DNA of 64,000 nucleotides from Sesamum alatum (GCA_034509735.1 JACGWO010000012.1:10831983-10895982), one strand, 5' to 3'. Shown: positions 33,391-46,176, counted from the stretch's first letter. Made by a program: numbers and translations. Notes: generated from the letters alone by a model not told the origin.

Positions 33391-35373
33391 TGGAATAGGT
33401 GACCGTAAAGCCAACCTGATTGGGCTAATGTAACCTATGTCTGAACAATTTCAGTATTTTAATAAATTGTAATGAATAAGAAAGTGATACTCATTTGGCT
33501 TAATACTTTGTTTGTGTTCACTTACTGCTTTACATTAACTGTTCACTGCACAAGCGAAGCCCAGAGACCAAAAACACAATCCGGGAAACTGGGACTGCGC
33601 ATTAGATGGTTGTTCATGAAATCATTATCTCCGGATCGGTCTAAAATACTCCAAGTCAAGGAATCTCGAGATAGGGTATCGAAAATTCGTGTGAGACTTG
33701 CACTAAGCATTTGCAGTCGCGTTTCATCGACAAGTGACGAGGCTCGTCCATACAATGTTAGTGGGTCAGCAAGCTAGGTGGCTGCTGACTGAGGTGACTC
33801 GTGGGACCGTCATATGGAAGACCTTGAGTAGGGTCAGTCAGGTATCACTTGTATTCCTGATTCTAACAGTACGAATTGATCCTTGGACTTGAGGGGTTAC
33901 TGAGATCACCTATACACCACGCCTGTATCTTAGGTATGGCAAAAAGCTACCAACTCAAGTAACTCGATTATCATAAGCCCTATCTAGTGCAGTCAAGATG
34001 TGTAGCGTGACGGTAGGTCCTAAGAGAGGATCCATCTCCGCTCAGAAGGCTGACAGTAATATCTCACTTTACTCTGAGACTCGTCCCCGATAAATCTGTG
34101 GCCACATTAACTGAACAAATGGGTAGGAACCCTATGATGTTTAGTATGGACGAGGCAAGACTTAGGTCAAGAATGGGTACCTACAGTTCCATGCTTTAGA
34201 CTCTAAGCAGTGAGATTGTAGGTGGAAGGATAAACATACTAAAGAGCTTAAATGTTCACACCATAAACATTCACCTAGTCTCTAGTGCCATGGACCATTG
34301 CTAGACGGCCATCCATGGTGATGGACGAATTCCTGTCATGAGATGGTTGAAAATTTGTCCAAGTCTAATTGAGGGTGAACCTAAAGAGCCACATACAATC
34401 CGCACGCATCAAAGGTATTTAATTTGGAATTAATTTAGAGAGGTTGAACGATTTAAATTAGATTTAAACGGTTCTCTTTCCTTTCTTGGGATGTTGATTC
34501 TTTTAATTAGATTAAGAGGAATTAACTAATAAATAAATGAGATTTATTGAAATAAATTAAGTGTGCTTAAAATAAATATTATTATTTATTTTATTTATTT
34601 AAAAAGCCCAATGGATTATTTAAATATGATTTAAATATTCCATAACTAAATGGATGTATGAGATTAAAGAGGAGAGATCAATGGCCTAGATTGGTTTGAC
34701 TAATTCAGGCCTAGTTTGACTAGAACTTTGACTAGGTCAAAATCCTAGTCAAACCAAACTTCTAAAGTTGGAGTTTGAAGAGGAATAGGATTCCCCTTCC
34801 ATAAATACTCCTAGGTTAAGACTTTAGAAGGATGATGATGATCAAGAGGTGCACACACACACACCCACACGGCTACTTTCCCTCTCTTTGTCGTCCACAT
34901 CCCCTCTCCCAAGAAAAGGTTTTGGTTCCTAATTTCATACAAGTGAACCTTAAGGATGATTGATCACGTTAACTCATAACCTTTGGTCGATCCGTCCTCT
35001 CTAAAATATACACTTGATTTTTCGCTAGCATGAGGATCAAGATACATGGAAAAATTGCGTGTACGATTGGAGTCTCTTGTTCGAGATTTGGTTCAAAATG
35101 GGGAACAACGCGAGTAGCGGTTTGAAGACAAAACTACAACCGAGTAGGTTCTTTTTTGGTATCTTCGATTTTCCTACCCTATGGCGTCCATGATTTGTAT
35201 GTTTTATTTAGTCATGAGATACACCGAATGCTCGGGAGGTTCAAGGAAACACCCCTTGAACGTGTTATTTACAATTATGTATGAGCATGTTTTAAATTTG
35301 TATTTTATTTTATATCGCGCTTTCGCATTCGCGCTCCTCCCAGGACGATCCACACACCTTCCCTAAGCTTTTA
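33391..35373 (+). mobile_element. Ty1/copia 5' LTR, type IV, element E
   Basis: The LTR starts TGGAATAGGTGACC (three bases shorter than the usual TGTTAGAATAGG) and ends CTAAGCTTTTA, followed by G and a PBS (1983 bp). The internal order confirms a 5' LTR. It has the conserved CCATGGACCATTGCTAGACG block near 34289, repeated TTGACT motifs at 34697-34765 and a degraded TATA box, CATAAATA, at 34800. The end is TA instead of CA. It is more diverged than the other type IV LTRs, so it is an older insertion. Its 3' LTR is not in the window. Confidence 0.85.
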
Positions 35374-35374
35374 G

Positions 35375-35386
35375 TGGTATCCGAGT
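35375..35386 (+). other. Degenerate primer-binding site, element E
   Basis: TGGTATCCGAGT differs from TGGTATCAGAGC at three positions, consistent with decay after insertion. Confidence 0.75.
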
Positions 35387-35594
35387 CCGGTTTGGTGTAT
35401 AGGCCTAGGGTTTTATGTGTATTAAAACATGAAATATGTGTAAAAGCATGTTGCGTTGTTCTTGATTTATGTTTCGAGCATGTCATTTTTCATGTTATTT
35501 ATGATATTGGTCATACATGTATTCAGGGTGATTCTTGGTATTTCTTGATTTCTTGGAAAACGCAGCAGAAATAATAAAATAAAGCAAGAAACAG

Positions 35595-36017
35595 AGCATG
35601 CGGCAGCCATCGGCTGATCACGCACGCAGGCAGAGGACCCTGCGCACGGCTGCTCGGCTAGACGCGCACAACCAGCGGTGCTGCCGGTCGCGCCCACCCG
35701 GCCAGCGGTTCTGGCGTGCGCAACCGGCAGGCATGCGGCCAATCAAGCCACGCGTACGAGCAAAGGCTGCGCTTCCAGGCGCGCACACATACAGGCAATG
35801 GAGACTGCGCGCACGCGCCCGATGCGTGTGCGCGCCCTGACGGCTGCGCGCACAGGCCGCGTGGCAGGGCAGCGCGCACAGGCAAGGGTGCCTGTGCGCG
35901 GCCAGCGCCATGCGCGCACGTAGGCAGGGGCCTGGCGCGTGCGTGTGCGCAGGCGGTAGGCAGGGCCTGCTAGCCTGCCCCTCCCGACAGGGCACCGCTG
36001 GCAGCGGGCGGCCCTTG
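35595..36017 (+). other. GC-rich island in leader of element E
   Basis: About 420 bases of GC-rich sequence contain many GCGCAC/GTGCGC motifs and repeated CAGGCA. It starts ~210 bases after the PBS, as in the type I element, but its sequence is different and somewhat less GC-pure. Overlapping frames on both strands up to 136 codons have no recognisable motif and are considered spurious. Confidence 0.8.
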
Positions 36018-37429
36018 GATTTTTCCACTGGTCTTCTTGTTTTTTATTTTAAAAATAATTTTTGAAAATAATTTTATTTATTTTGCATGTTTGCTTGAAG
36101 ACATTATTTGGAAAATGTTTTTTTATTTTGTTTGGTTTGGAACCTCAAAATTTTAACGTTTTATGAATAATGACGAAATGTTTTCCTGACAAGAAAATGA
36201 TTACCATTGTTACACCAAGTTCGAATGTAGACCTTGTCTTTTAATTCTTTTATGAATTATGATGATTGGTTATCATGGATTATGTGATTGGATATCATGA
36301 TTTATGTGCATTGTTGATGATTGGATATCATGAATTATGTGCGTCGAATGATAACGGATGATCACAAGCCCTAGACTGAATGTATGGTTTTAATTTAATG
36401 TTGGGCCTGTGTGCCTCATTTGATTTTTCCTCCGTCTCTTTTCTGGTTGCCTTGGAATAATAAGGCTTTCTATCTCCCTCCAAATGTACTTCCTCGGGGT
36501 TTTCGCTTGGGTTTCTTTTAAATTATAATGAGAGTAGTATAGTGGTAAGGAAGTATTTTATTTTATTTTCATGAAGTGTGTTGATGGGTTACAATCATTA
36601 AATGTAATAATATAGGACCAACCTTAGATTGACTATAGATCCAGTACGGGCTCAGTAGGTCGCATAGGATTTGGGCTTGCTATCATCCGACAGGGGCGTG
36701 CTAGGCTTTTAATTTTGCATGTGGCTTTTATGATGGATGAATGGTTTATTTATCGTATGACTGCTATATCATGCAAACGGTTTTTTAATGGATAATGGAT
36801 GTATGTATGAATGTGGTATAATGAGATCTCGGTCATCAAACTCTCACTTGGTTGGACCAAGTTGAATATTAGACCCCTAATAAATGGACTAGGACTCTGG
36901 GAGTTCGTCTAAGCCTTCCATCCATGACAAAGTGAGGAAGCTAGTTTCAGTCAATAGTGTGGTCTCATGAGTCGTGGCACGTTTATCATGCTGAAAAGAA
37001 GTTGCACTTTGTTGTGAACGAAGAGAATACACTCCTGTTGGCTGTCTCACGAGTCGTTGGGGTAGCAGTGAATGCTATGATTCGGTTGATTGGGTCGGCT
37101 AACGCCCGAATAACGTGATTCGCTTGGAGTCCTATGGATACGTAAAAGGGTGAGGTAGATATCTCGGGAATCTCGTAGGACGAGAATGGTATGGTATAGC
37201 TCCCACAGGTTGTTTTCCATGCGAATCGTAAAAGTGGGGTATGGAAGATATCGTTGTGAATCCAAAGCCCACTAGGAAAGGGTTTCTCGAAAACAACGTT
37301 TGAGAGTGTCGTGTTTTCGTAGAAATAGTGGGAAAATTAAATGACTGAAGTCCAAGTCTTTAATCTGTATCAAAACCTTTTATTCAATTCTACTAATTAT
37401 GCTCTATTTTCAATGTAGATTTAAAAAAA
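36018..37429 (+). other. Non-coding leader of element E
   Basis: It contains TTGCCTTGGAATAATAAGGC near 36447, a weak version of the stem-loop at 36638-36661, CATGAGTCGTG at 36966 and CACGAGTCGTT at 37048. Each palindrome has one changed base, in keeping with decay. No gene was recognised. Confidence 0.75.
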
Positions 37430-38308
37430 ATGTCTAAGAACCCATAGTCAACCGTACTTGAAACAAACAAGTTTAATGGAACCAATTACAACGACTGGTT
37501 GCACAATCTGAGGATAGTCCCCGATTATGAGAACCAAGGCTATGTCATGGACAAGCTATTTTCTCAGACTTTGCTGGAAGGATCCACGCCCGAAGAACAT
37601 GAGACGTTCGAGACTTGGCATCAGGATAACTGGAAAGTCCGTAGTATCATACTTGTGTCTATGACCAATAAGATACCAAAGCAGTATGAGAGGCTAGACG
37701 ATGTCCCTTCCATAATGGTTCACCTGAAGGATTGCTATGCAATCCCGGACTAGCATACTAGGTATGTCGTGACAAAGGCGTTCTTTGGAACTAAAATGAC
37801 TGAAGGGGCCTTTGTACATGAGCATGGGGTCCAGATGCTTACCTTGCTCGAAAAGCTCGAAGACCTTAAAGCAGGGCTCGATAACGAGACGTACATTGAT
37901 GTGATCCTTCAGTCAATCCCACCCTCCTTCGACCAATTCATTGTTAACTACAACATGAATACTCTTGAGAAGGGTATCCATGAGATGATCAATATGTTGG
38001 TGCAATACGAGGCAACGACCAAAAATTCTGCACCATCGGTTTTCTTTGGAGAGGCTTCAACTTCCAAAATGAAAGGCAAGGGTGCCGGACGTTCGAAAAG
38101 GAAGAAGGGAAAGGGCAAGGTCGTCAAAGCTGCTGCCAACACTAAGAGTGTTCCCGTTGCCAAGGTGGAAAAAGGGAAAGGGAAAAGGAAGATTGGCTCA
38201 AAGCAACAGTCAAGGGCAAATGACATATGTATTCATTGCCATGAGAAAGGGTATTGGAAGAGGGATTGCCCCAAACTCCTCTCCATGCAACGGTATATTT
38301 GTGATTGA
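37430..38308 (+). pseudogene. Copia gag with two premature stops, element E
   Basis: This is one frame of ~290 codons from ATGTCTAAGAACCCA. TAG is at codon 6 (37445) and again at 37751. Otherwise it is open and well conserved: TNKFNGTNYNDW, GSTPEEHETFETW, YERLDD, TKAFFGTKMTEGA, TYIDVILQSIPPSFDQF, MINMLVQYEAT, a Lys/Gly-rich basic segment, and a zinc knuckle CIHCHEKGYWKRDC matching CX2CX4HX4C with Tyr before Trp. A frameshift near 38285 moves the protease into another frame. It would be the capsid/nucleocapsid part of the polyprotein. Confidence 0.88.
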
Positions 38309-38575
38309 GGTTAATATGGTTACTAACTCTGCCTCTTGGGTATTAGATACTAGCTGTGGAGTTCACATTTTTAACGACTTGTAGGTGTTGAAAAGAAGCA
38401 GAAAGCTGAGTAGCGGTGAAATAGTCCTAAAGCTTGGCAATAGCAAGGCTATCTCGGCAGAAGTCATAGGATCTGCCACCTTAGTAGTTAGTGATCGTAT
38501 TAGTATAGAATTAGAGCAGGTTTATTATGTACCTAGCATCATCAAAAAACATCATTTCCATTCTATTATTAGACA
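38290..38575 (+). pseudogene. Copia protease remnant, element E
   Basis: ASWVLDTSCGVHIFNDL corresponds to the aspartic protease active-site region, which reads LDTGCGAHICNDL in element G. The Gly of D-T-G is Ser here, which would be expected to inactivate it. A later frame gives KLGNSKAISAEVIGSATL and YYVPSI, the usual end of this domain. TAG at 38382 and frame changes break it. Confidence 0.8.
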
Positions 38576-39600
38576 ATAGTGGTTATGAGTTTTCGATCAA
38601 TAAAAATTACTTTTATTTGATGAAGGGTGGATTTGCCCATCTGCTTGGTACACTTAATAAAGGTCTCTATATCTTACAACAATCAAATTTTGTTATGAAT
38701 GCTCAACACAAACGTAAAATGGATACTGACGGGAATGCACAACTGTGGCATGCAAGGCTAGGTCTATATCTCTCAAGAAAGGATGAAGAAATTGGTAGAC
38801 TTAAGAAAGGTTTGGAATTTGAGTGATCTACCAACTTGTGAATCCTGCCTTAGAGGAAAATGACCAAGAAGTCCTTTGTAGGACAAAGCAGGTTTGCCAT
38901 GGGTCTATTGGACTTGGTCCATATAGATGTGTGTGGACCACTAAGGACGCAAGCCCGAGGTGGGTTCTCCTACTTCATAACCTTCACCGATGATCATTCA
39001 CGGTATGGTTATGTTTACCTGATGAGTACAAGTCTGAAGTTCTTGAGAGGTTTAAAGAATTCAGACTTGGAGTCGAGAACCAACGCGGGTGCAAAATTAA
39101 AGTCCTACGGTCAGACCGAGGCGGCGAATACCTTAGTAATGAGTTCCTCGATTATCTTAAAAAAAGGGTATAATCTCTGAATGGACGGCTCCTGGGACCC
39201 TGCAATTAAACGACGTCTCTAAAAGTAGGAATCGAACCCTGTTAGACATGGTCCGATCCATGATGAGTTTTATAGAATTTCCCTTATCTTTTTGGGGCTA
39301 CGCACTGGAAACTGCAGCCAAGTTGTTAAACTTAGCGCCGGCTAGTGTGGTGACCCAAACACCATATGAGATATGGCACGGCAAGCCTGCATCCTACAAC
39401 TACTTGAAAGTGTGGGGTAGCCCTGCGTACGTCAAGAGAATAGTGGGAGACAAGTTAGAATCAAGGTCTAGCCTGTGCAAGTTCATTGGATACCCTAAAG
39501 AAACTGCAGGTTATTATTTCTATGACCCCTTGGAACAAAAGGTATTTGTTTCAAGGAATGCAGCGTTCTTGGAAAAAGGTTTTCCAACAGGTGTCTAACG
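38576..39600 (+). pseudogene. Copia GAG-pre-integrase and integrase remnant, element E
   Basis: LWHARLGLYLS and PTCESCLRGK mark the pre-integrase zinc region; the second His of HARLGHIS is lost. LDLVHIDVCGPL holds the first catalytic Asp, followed by YFITFTDDHSRYGYVYLM. The second Asp/RGGEY region (near 39115) survives only in shifted frames, as does the segment with the catalytic Glu (39200-39235). The integrase C-terminal part is long and clean: MVRSMMSFIEFPLSFWGYAL, QTPYEIWHGKPASYNYLKVW, SPAYVKRIVGDKLESRS. There are several frameshifts. It would join element DNA to the chromosome. Confidence 0.82.
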
Positions 39601-40408
39601 TGATGATCTGATCCTTGAGGAGTCAAGTGAGACGAATCAGTCATCAGTGCCAGAAGTTACGGATACCTCACTAAGAGGTTTCAGGATAAATCCCCAACAC
39701 GTTGAGCCCCCACACGAGGTTTGGCATGCCAGGCATGTCGAACAACCTCACGAGGAGCCAACCCCGGTACTTGAACCGCCAGCTCCTGTTATGTCTGCGC
39801 CCAGAGTCACCACTGATGTTCTCGTCCTCCGTAAGTCAGCTAGAGTGACTCGCCCTCCCATGAGGTATGGATTTCTAAGCGTGACCCGTCAATTAGACAA
39901 GGATCCCAAGACATATGGGTACGCAATGACTGACATCGACTAGGTAAAATGGCTTAAGCCCATGAAAGCCGAAATGCACTCCATGAGCACGAACCAAGTA
40001 TAGACACTTGTAAACCCAACCAAAGGCGTTAAAACAGTCGGGTGTAAGGGTCTATAAGCGTAAACTTGGCGTTGATGGGCAAGTTACGACCTTCAAAGCT
40101 AGGCAAGTAGCAAAAGGACACACTCAGCGACCCAGGGTCGACTTTGAGGATACCTATTTGCCAGTAGTCATGGCTAAGTCCATTTGTATCCTGCTTGTCA
40201 TAGCAGCATGGTATGACTATGAAATATGGCAGATGGTCATGAAAATGGCATTTCTCAATGGTTTGGTTGAGGAAGAGATCTACATGGATCAGCTAGAGGG
40301 ATTCACGGTTGCTGGAGAAGAGCAGAAGGTATACCGTCTCCAAAAGTCCATCTATGGCCTCAAACAAGCATCCCGCAGTTGGAACATTCACTTTGATGAA
40401 GTTATACG
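39601..40408 (+). pseudogene. Copia reverse transcriptase, truncated, element E
   Basis: The linker with RKSARVTRPPMRYGFLSV leads into RT. Blocks seen are AYDTDID-like at 39935, GCK near 40050, MAKSICILLVIAAWYDYEIW, then MAFLNGLVEEEIYMDQLEGF, YRLQKSIYGLKQASRSW and NIHFDEVIR. The first catalytic Asp (DVKTAFLNG in G) is replaced, since the sequence reads VMKMAFLNG. The gene is cut at 40408 by the insertion of the minus-strand type II LTR; the YVDD half and RNase H are missing. ATACG at 40404-40408 is the candidate target duplication. Confidence 0.83.
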
Positions 40409-41943
40409 TGAAGGACAAGCAGATCCGCCCGGGAGCGCGAGCAGAAGCGAGAAAGTGAGAAAGGGTGCGTAAATTTAAATCAAATTTAAATAAACGTTTC
40501 CCAAGGGGTGTACCCTTGGGTGCTCAACCGGGCGTTCGATGTAGGATGTGTTAATGTTAAAAGAATACATAAAACACATAGGGCATAGATGAATAGTAAA
40601 GATCTACTAAAGCGTAATAAAGCGTTACCTTGTAGATTTTACATGTGCTCGGGTACTTGCGTTGTTCCTTCACCGGAATGCTCACAAATCCAAATGTATG
40701 GATTCTCCAAAGGTGATCCACACCACACCGGAAGAAACTCATATTCTCCTTGCTAGAGAAAAACGGGTTTATGAAGGAATCGGTTTAAGAGAAGAACATT
40801 ATGAATTAGTGTACTCTTAAACCTACTTTGTTCTTTCTCTTGATTCAAAACCAAGTGAAGAACACAAGTAAAAAGAGAGGGAGGTGGCCGAGAGTTAGAG
40901 AGAGAGGAGAGGGCCGAAAATTGTCTTCTTTTTCCTTGAAAAAGATGAATAATGATTCTCATACACAAGGTGTTGTATATACTCATATATATACATAATT
41001 AATGTGATTATTGGAATGTGTCTAGGTTCATCCAAGAATGTCTAGATACATCCCAATCAATCACCATTAATTCTTCAATCAACCTACCAACTTTTATGGT
41101 ATGATCAAATCATACCAAAAGGGAAGGGCTTGATTGGAGTTGATTTGTCTCTTTCCAAAAGAGATAAGTCAACATACCACCTTGCATGAAACATGGTTGA
41201 TTTTGGCTTCCTACAAGGGAGCATTTAGGTCATGCTCATTATGGGAAGAAGTCCAACTTCTTCCTATTCCAAAATAGGAATTATTTCTCCTCTCAGGTCA
41301 AATTTAATGGACCGAGTTTTATCGTAATCCAATTATGATGAACCCAACATTAAATCCAACTTAATGTCCATTTAAATTATTCCCATTGATCTTTTAATCT
41401 AATTAAAAGATCCAACATCTCAACTTTCCATATTTAATTGAAAATCCAATTTACCGATTAAACGAGGGCCCGATACAATATCGGTCCGTCCATCCAATGG
41501 ACTTTCCCTTAAGTAATCCAATTACTTATTTATCCTTCGAGATTGACTCCAAGTCAATCTCTCAACCTCCTCGATGATTTGTGTGTGACCCTTTAGGTTC
41601 ACCCTCAGCTAGACTTGGGCCCGTGTCCTACAAGAGCCCGTCACCATGGGTGGCCATCCAGGAACGGTCTATGGAACTAGAGATTAGGTGAATTGGCGTG
41701 AACATTTAGGCGCCGATTCCGTACGGGTACGGTCCTTCCGTCTACCATCTCCCGGACTTAGTCTAGGGTATGGAATTGGGCGTCGTTTCCCATCCTTGAC
41801 TAGGCATCTATGCTTTATACTCGAGACTACGTACGCTTCATTGCGTCGACACAGGAAACCATTCCCTGTTCAACCAACCACTATGGCCACAGCTTTAAAC
41901 AGCATGAACGTGTCTCCGAGTGCATAGGAGATACCTTTGTCAC
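40409..41943 (-). mobile_element. Truncated type II LTR, minus strand (element F)
   Basis: It starts TGAAGGACAAGCAGATCCG, the reversed LTR end, and follows the complete LTR 43672-45895 until about GATACCTTTGTCACAC (41943). There the sequence jumps into gag. About 700 bp of the LTR-start end and all of pol are missing. It was inserted in the RT of element E. As the low-coordinate LTR of a minus-strand element it is the 3' LTR. Confidence 0.82.
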
Positions 41944-41954
41944 ACTATGGCCAC

Positions 41955-42553
41955 CTGCAAATGTCGTTGCCTCGTATTGCACCAACATATTAATCAACTC
42001 ATGAATGCTCTTCTCAAGTGCGTTCATGTTGTAGTTGACGATAAATTAGTCGAAGGAGGGTGGGAGTGACTGAAGGGTCACATCTATGTACGTTTCATTG
42101 TCGAGGCCTGCGTTTAGGTCCTCGAGCTTTTCCACCAGGGTAAGCATTTTAACCCCGTGCTCTTGTACAGAGGATCCTTCTGTCATTTTTGGTTCCAAAG
42201 AACACCTTGGTCACGACATACCTAGTATGCTGGTCCGGGACTGCATAGCAATCCTTAAGGCGAAGCCATAATGGAAGGGACATCGTCTAGTCTTTCACAC
42301 TGCTTTTGAATCTCATTCGTCATTGAAGCAAGTATGACGCTACGGACCTTTCAGTTATCCTTATGCCAAGTCTCGAACGTCTCACGTTCTTCCGGCGTGG
42401 ATCCTTCCGGTAAGGTCCTAGGGAGAGGCTCGTCCATGACGTAGCCTTGCTTCTCATAATCCAGGACTATCCTGAGATTGCGCAACCAGTCGTTGTAATT
42501 GGTTCCATTGAATTTGGTTGTCCAAGAATGGTTGAAAGTGGGTTCTTAGACAT
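41955..42553 (-). pseudogene. Copia gag fragment, element F
   Basis: The minus-strand start ATGTCTAAGAACCCAC is at 42553, in reverse order of TNKFNGTNYNDW-like, GSTPEER-like and TYIDVTLQ-like stretches, ending near the QYEAT block at 41960. It lacks the basic region and zinc knuckle, which fell in the deletion that fuses gag to the LTR. Stops and frameshifts are present. It is closest to the gag of E and G. Confidence 0.75.
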
Positions 42554-43671
42554 TTTTTTAAATCTACATTTAAAACAGAGTTCGCGATCAGCAGAATATA
42601 AAAGACGGTGGTTTGATAAAAAGTAATTAAATGCATGGTCTTTAGTCATTTAATGCTCCCACTATTTATACGAAAATACGGTACTCTCAAACGTGATTTT
42701 CGGAAAACCCTTTCCTAGTGGGCTTGGGATCCACAGCGATTAATCCCATACCCCGCTTTTGCGATTCGCATGGAAAAACTCCTATGGGAGGTATACCATA
42801 CAATTCTCGTTCCACGAGATTCCCAAGATTATTGCCTCACCCTTTCACATGATCCCGAGGACTCCAAGCGAATCATGTTAATCGGGCGTTAGACCTGACC
42901 CAATCAACCGAGCCATAGACCCACTGCTACCCCCACGACTCGTGAGACAGGTAACAGTGGTCTATTTTTTGTTCATGACAAAGTGCAGCTTCTTTTAAGT
43001 ACAATAAGGTGCCACGACTCGTGAGACCACGCTATTGACCTAAATCAGCTTCCTCACTATGCCATGTATTGAAAGGCATGGACAAACTCCTAGAGTTCAT
43101 GTCCATTTTGACTAGGGTCTAATATTTGGACATTGGTCCAACCAATGTGAGAGTAATAAAGACCGAGATCTCATAATATAATACATCTACACATTCATCC
43201 ATAATGCGTAATAAATAAATGCATCCACAGCGGTTATATGATAAATAAAAACGCCATTCATCCATCATAATAACCACATGCAAAATTAAAGCCTAGCACG
43301 CCCCTGTTGGATGATCACGAGCCCGAATCCTATGTGATCCACTGAGCCCCCAGTGGATCTATGGTCAATTTAGGGTTGGTCCTATACTATTACATTAATA
43401 GTAACCCAATCATCATTCTGATGGGCCTTGGTCTCTTTTCTCTTTCTTCACTTCATGGAAACGCCTTGGAACCTCCAGTCTGGGCTCTTCATGTGGACTT
43501 TCCTTCTTCTCCATCAATTACATAAAAATTAAAACCTCACTCCTATTCTACTCTCATTACATATTAAAAATAGAAACCCCAGCGAAAACCCTGGGGGAGT
43601 ACATAAGGAGGGAGATAGAATGCCTTATTATTCCAAGGCAACTACAAAGAGAGAAGGAGAAAGCAGTAAAA
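42554..43671 (-). other. Leader of element F, truncated by element G
   Basis: The minus-strand leader has CACGACTCGTG at 42933 and 43014 and the perfect nine-pair stem-loop at 43336-43359. The CCTTGGAATAATAAGG block is near 43624. It is interrupted at 43671 by the LTR of element G, before any GC island or PBS. TAAAA (43667-43671) is the candidate duplication for G. No gene. Confidence 0.75.
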
Positions 43672-45895
43672 TGAAGGACAAGCGGATCCGCCTGGGAGCG
43701 CGAGCGGAAGCGAAGAAGCGAGAAATTGTGCACAAATTTAAATCAAATTTAAATATGCGAATCCCAAGGGGTATACCCTTGGGTACTCACCCGGGCGTTC
43801 GATGTAGGATGTGTAAATATTAAAACATACATTTAAGCACATAGGGCATAGATATATAAATGAAATCAATCAAAGCGTAATAAACCGTTACCTTTGATTG
43901 TTTAGCGTATGCTCCCGGCTACTTGCGTTGTTCCTTCTCCGGAATGCTCACGAAATCCAATCGTATGGATTCTCCAAAGGTGATCCACACCACACCGGAA
44001 GAAACACACGTTCTTCTTGCTAGAAAAGAACGGGTTTAGGAAGGAATTGATTTAAGAGAAGAACACTATGAATTAGTGTTCTCTTAAACTTACTCTGTTC
44101 TTTTTCTTGATTCAAAATCAAGTGAAGAACACAAGTGTAAGAGAGGGAGAGAGCACGAAAATTGAGAGAGAGGAGAGGATTTTTGTCTTCTCTTTTTCCT
44201 AGAAAAAGATGAATAATGAATCACTTATGCTTGGTGTTGTATATTCTAATATATATACATAATTAATGTGATTATTGGAATGTGTCTAGGTTCATCCAAG
44301 GATGTCTAGATTCATTCCAATCAATCACCATCAATTCTTCAATCAAGCCTACCAAAATTTATGGTATGATCAAATCATACCAAAGGAAAGAGCTTGATTG
44401 GAGTTGATTTGTCTCTTTCCAAAAGAGATAAGTCAACATACCACCTAGCATGAAACATAGCTGATTTTGCTTCCCCCAAGGGAGCATGTCCGCCATATTT
44501 AATTAAGGGAAGAAGTCCAACTTCTTCCCATTCCAAAATAGGAATTATTTCTCCTCTCGGGTATAATTTAACGGACCGGGTTTTATCGTAATCCAATTGC
44601 GACGAACCCAACATTAAATCCAATTTAATGTCCATTTAAATTATACCCGTTGATCTTTTAATCCAATTAAAAGATCCAACGTCTCAACGTCTCAACTTTC
44701 CATATTTAATCGAAAATCCAATTTACCGATTAAATGAAAGCTCGATACAATATCGGCCCGTCCATCCAATGGACTTTCCCTTAAGTAATCCAATTACTTA
44801 TTTATCCTTCGAGATTGACTCCAAGTCGATCTCTCAACCTCCTCGGTGATTTGTGTGTGACCCTTTAGGTTCACCCTCAGCTAGACTTGGGCCCGTGTCC
44901 CACATGGGCCCGTTACCATGGGTGGCCGTCTAGCAACGGTCCATGGCACTAGAGACTAGGTGAATTGGCGTGAACATTTAGGCGCCGATTCCATACGGGT
45001 ACGATCCTTCCGTCTACCGTCTCCCGGCCTTAGTCTAGGGTATGGAAGTGGGCGCCGGTTCCCATCCTTGACTAGGCATCTATGCTTAATACTCGAGACC
45101 ACGTATGCTTCATTGCGTCGACACAGGAAACCATTCCCTGTTCGACCAACCACTGTGGCCACAGCTTCAAACAGCTTGAACGTGTTTTCGAGTGCATAAG
45201 AGATACCTCTGTCACATACTGACAGGGGACGGATCCTCTTCTTGGAATCCACCGTTCTCGCTACACATTCCGACTGCACTGGATAAGGCTTATGATATTC
45301 ATCTTACAGAATGATTACCTCTCGCCAGATCCAAGATACAGCCATCATGTGCACGCGACTGCCATGATTCCTCAAGTCTGAGGATTACTCCCGTACTATC
45401 GGAACCAGGGAAAACCAATCATACCGACCAAGCCTTCAAGGCTTCTATATGATGATTCCCGCGAGTCAGTCCAGTCAGCTCGACCCCAGTCGACCAACCC
45501 ATCAAGATCGTGTAGGCGTCCCACGCCTGTCGCCGATGAAACACGACACTCATCCAATGAACACGACTCTTGACGCAAGTCTCAATAGGACTCTCGATGC
45601 CCTGTCTCGAGGTCCTCGACTTGGAATGTTTCAGACCCAACTCTTAATCAGTTGGTTTCATGACCACCATCGAATGCGTGGCCCAACTGCACGAGTTGTT
45701 AACCATGGTCTGTGGGCTTTGTTGCGATATAAGTTAAACACCATTTTAACAAATGTAAGATGAGCGCAACAAAGAAGGTACCATTGGTGACGAACACTCA
45801 TCTTATTCATCATATAATAATATACATTTACATCAAGTTGTCGAATAGGTTACGAATTGCCAAACCTATTGGCTATCTGGTCACCTATTCCAACA
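43672..45895 (-). mobile_element. Ty1/copia 3' LTR, type II, element G
   Basis: The plus strand runs TGAAGGACAAGCGG to CACCTATTCCAACA (2224 bp), the reverse of a type II LTR. The adjoining PPT at 45896 shows that it is the 3' LTR of a minus-strand element whose body extends rightwards to the assembly gap. It closely matches the solo LTR 5701-7932. Its 5' LTR partner is not present left of the gap. Confidence 0.9.
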
Positions 45896-45910
45896 ATCTC
45901 CCACTTGACC
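45896..45910 (-). other. Polypurine tract, element G
   Basis: ATCTCCCACTTGACC on the plus strand is the reverse complement of GGTCAAGTGGGAGAT, adjacent to the LTR. Confidence 0.9.
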
Positions 45911-46176
45911 TAAAGCCAATCACCCATTGACCTCAAACCTCTTATTCAGATGGTGAGTGTGGGCAACTTGCGACATGGGCTTAGCAAGTGGATCTGCTAT
46001 GTTTTCTGCGGAGCTGACTCGGTCCAACCGAACGTCACTCCTGCTATCCATCTCTCTAAGTAGATGGTAGCGTCTAAGAATATGCTTGGATCGTGATGAG
46101 ATCTCAGTTCCTTTGCTAGCGCTATCGCCCCGTTGCTATCATAAAAGATAATTACAGGCTTAGCAATGCTAGGTAT
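45911..46176 (-). pseudogene. C-terminal end of copia RNase H, element G
   Basis: The sequence is homologous to the RNase H ends at 10439-10720 and 18990-19250. It is separated from the rest of RNase H by the type IV solo LTR, so it cannot be read through. The join point is GCTAGGTAT (46176), and the coding sequence resumes at 48175 after the repeated GGTAT. Confidence 0.75.

Noticed and set aside
35467..36028. Alanine/arginine-rich frames up to 136 codons in element E's leader
   Set aside because: Same composition effect in a GC-rich island between PBS and gag. Opposite-strand frames overlap completely.
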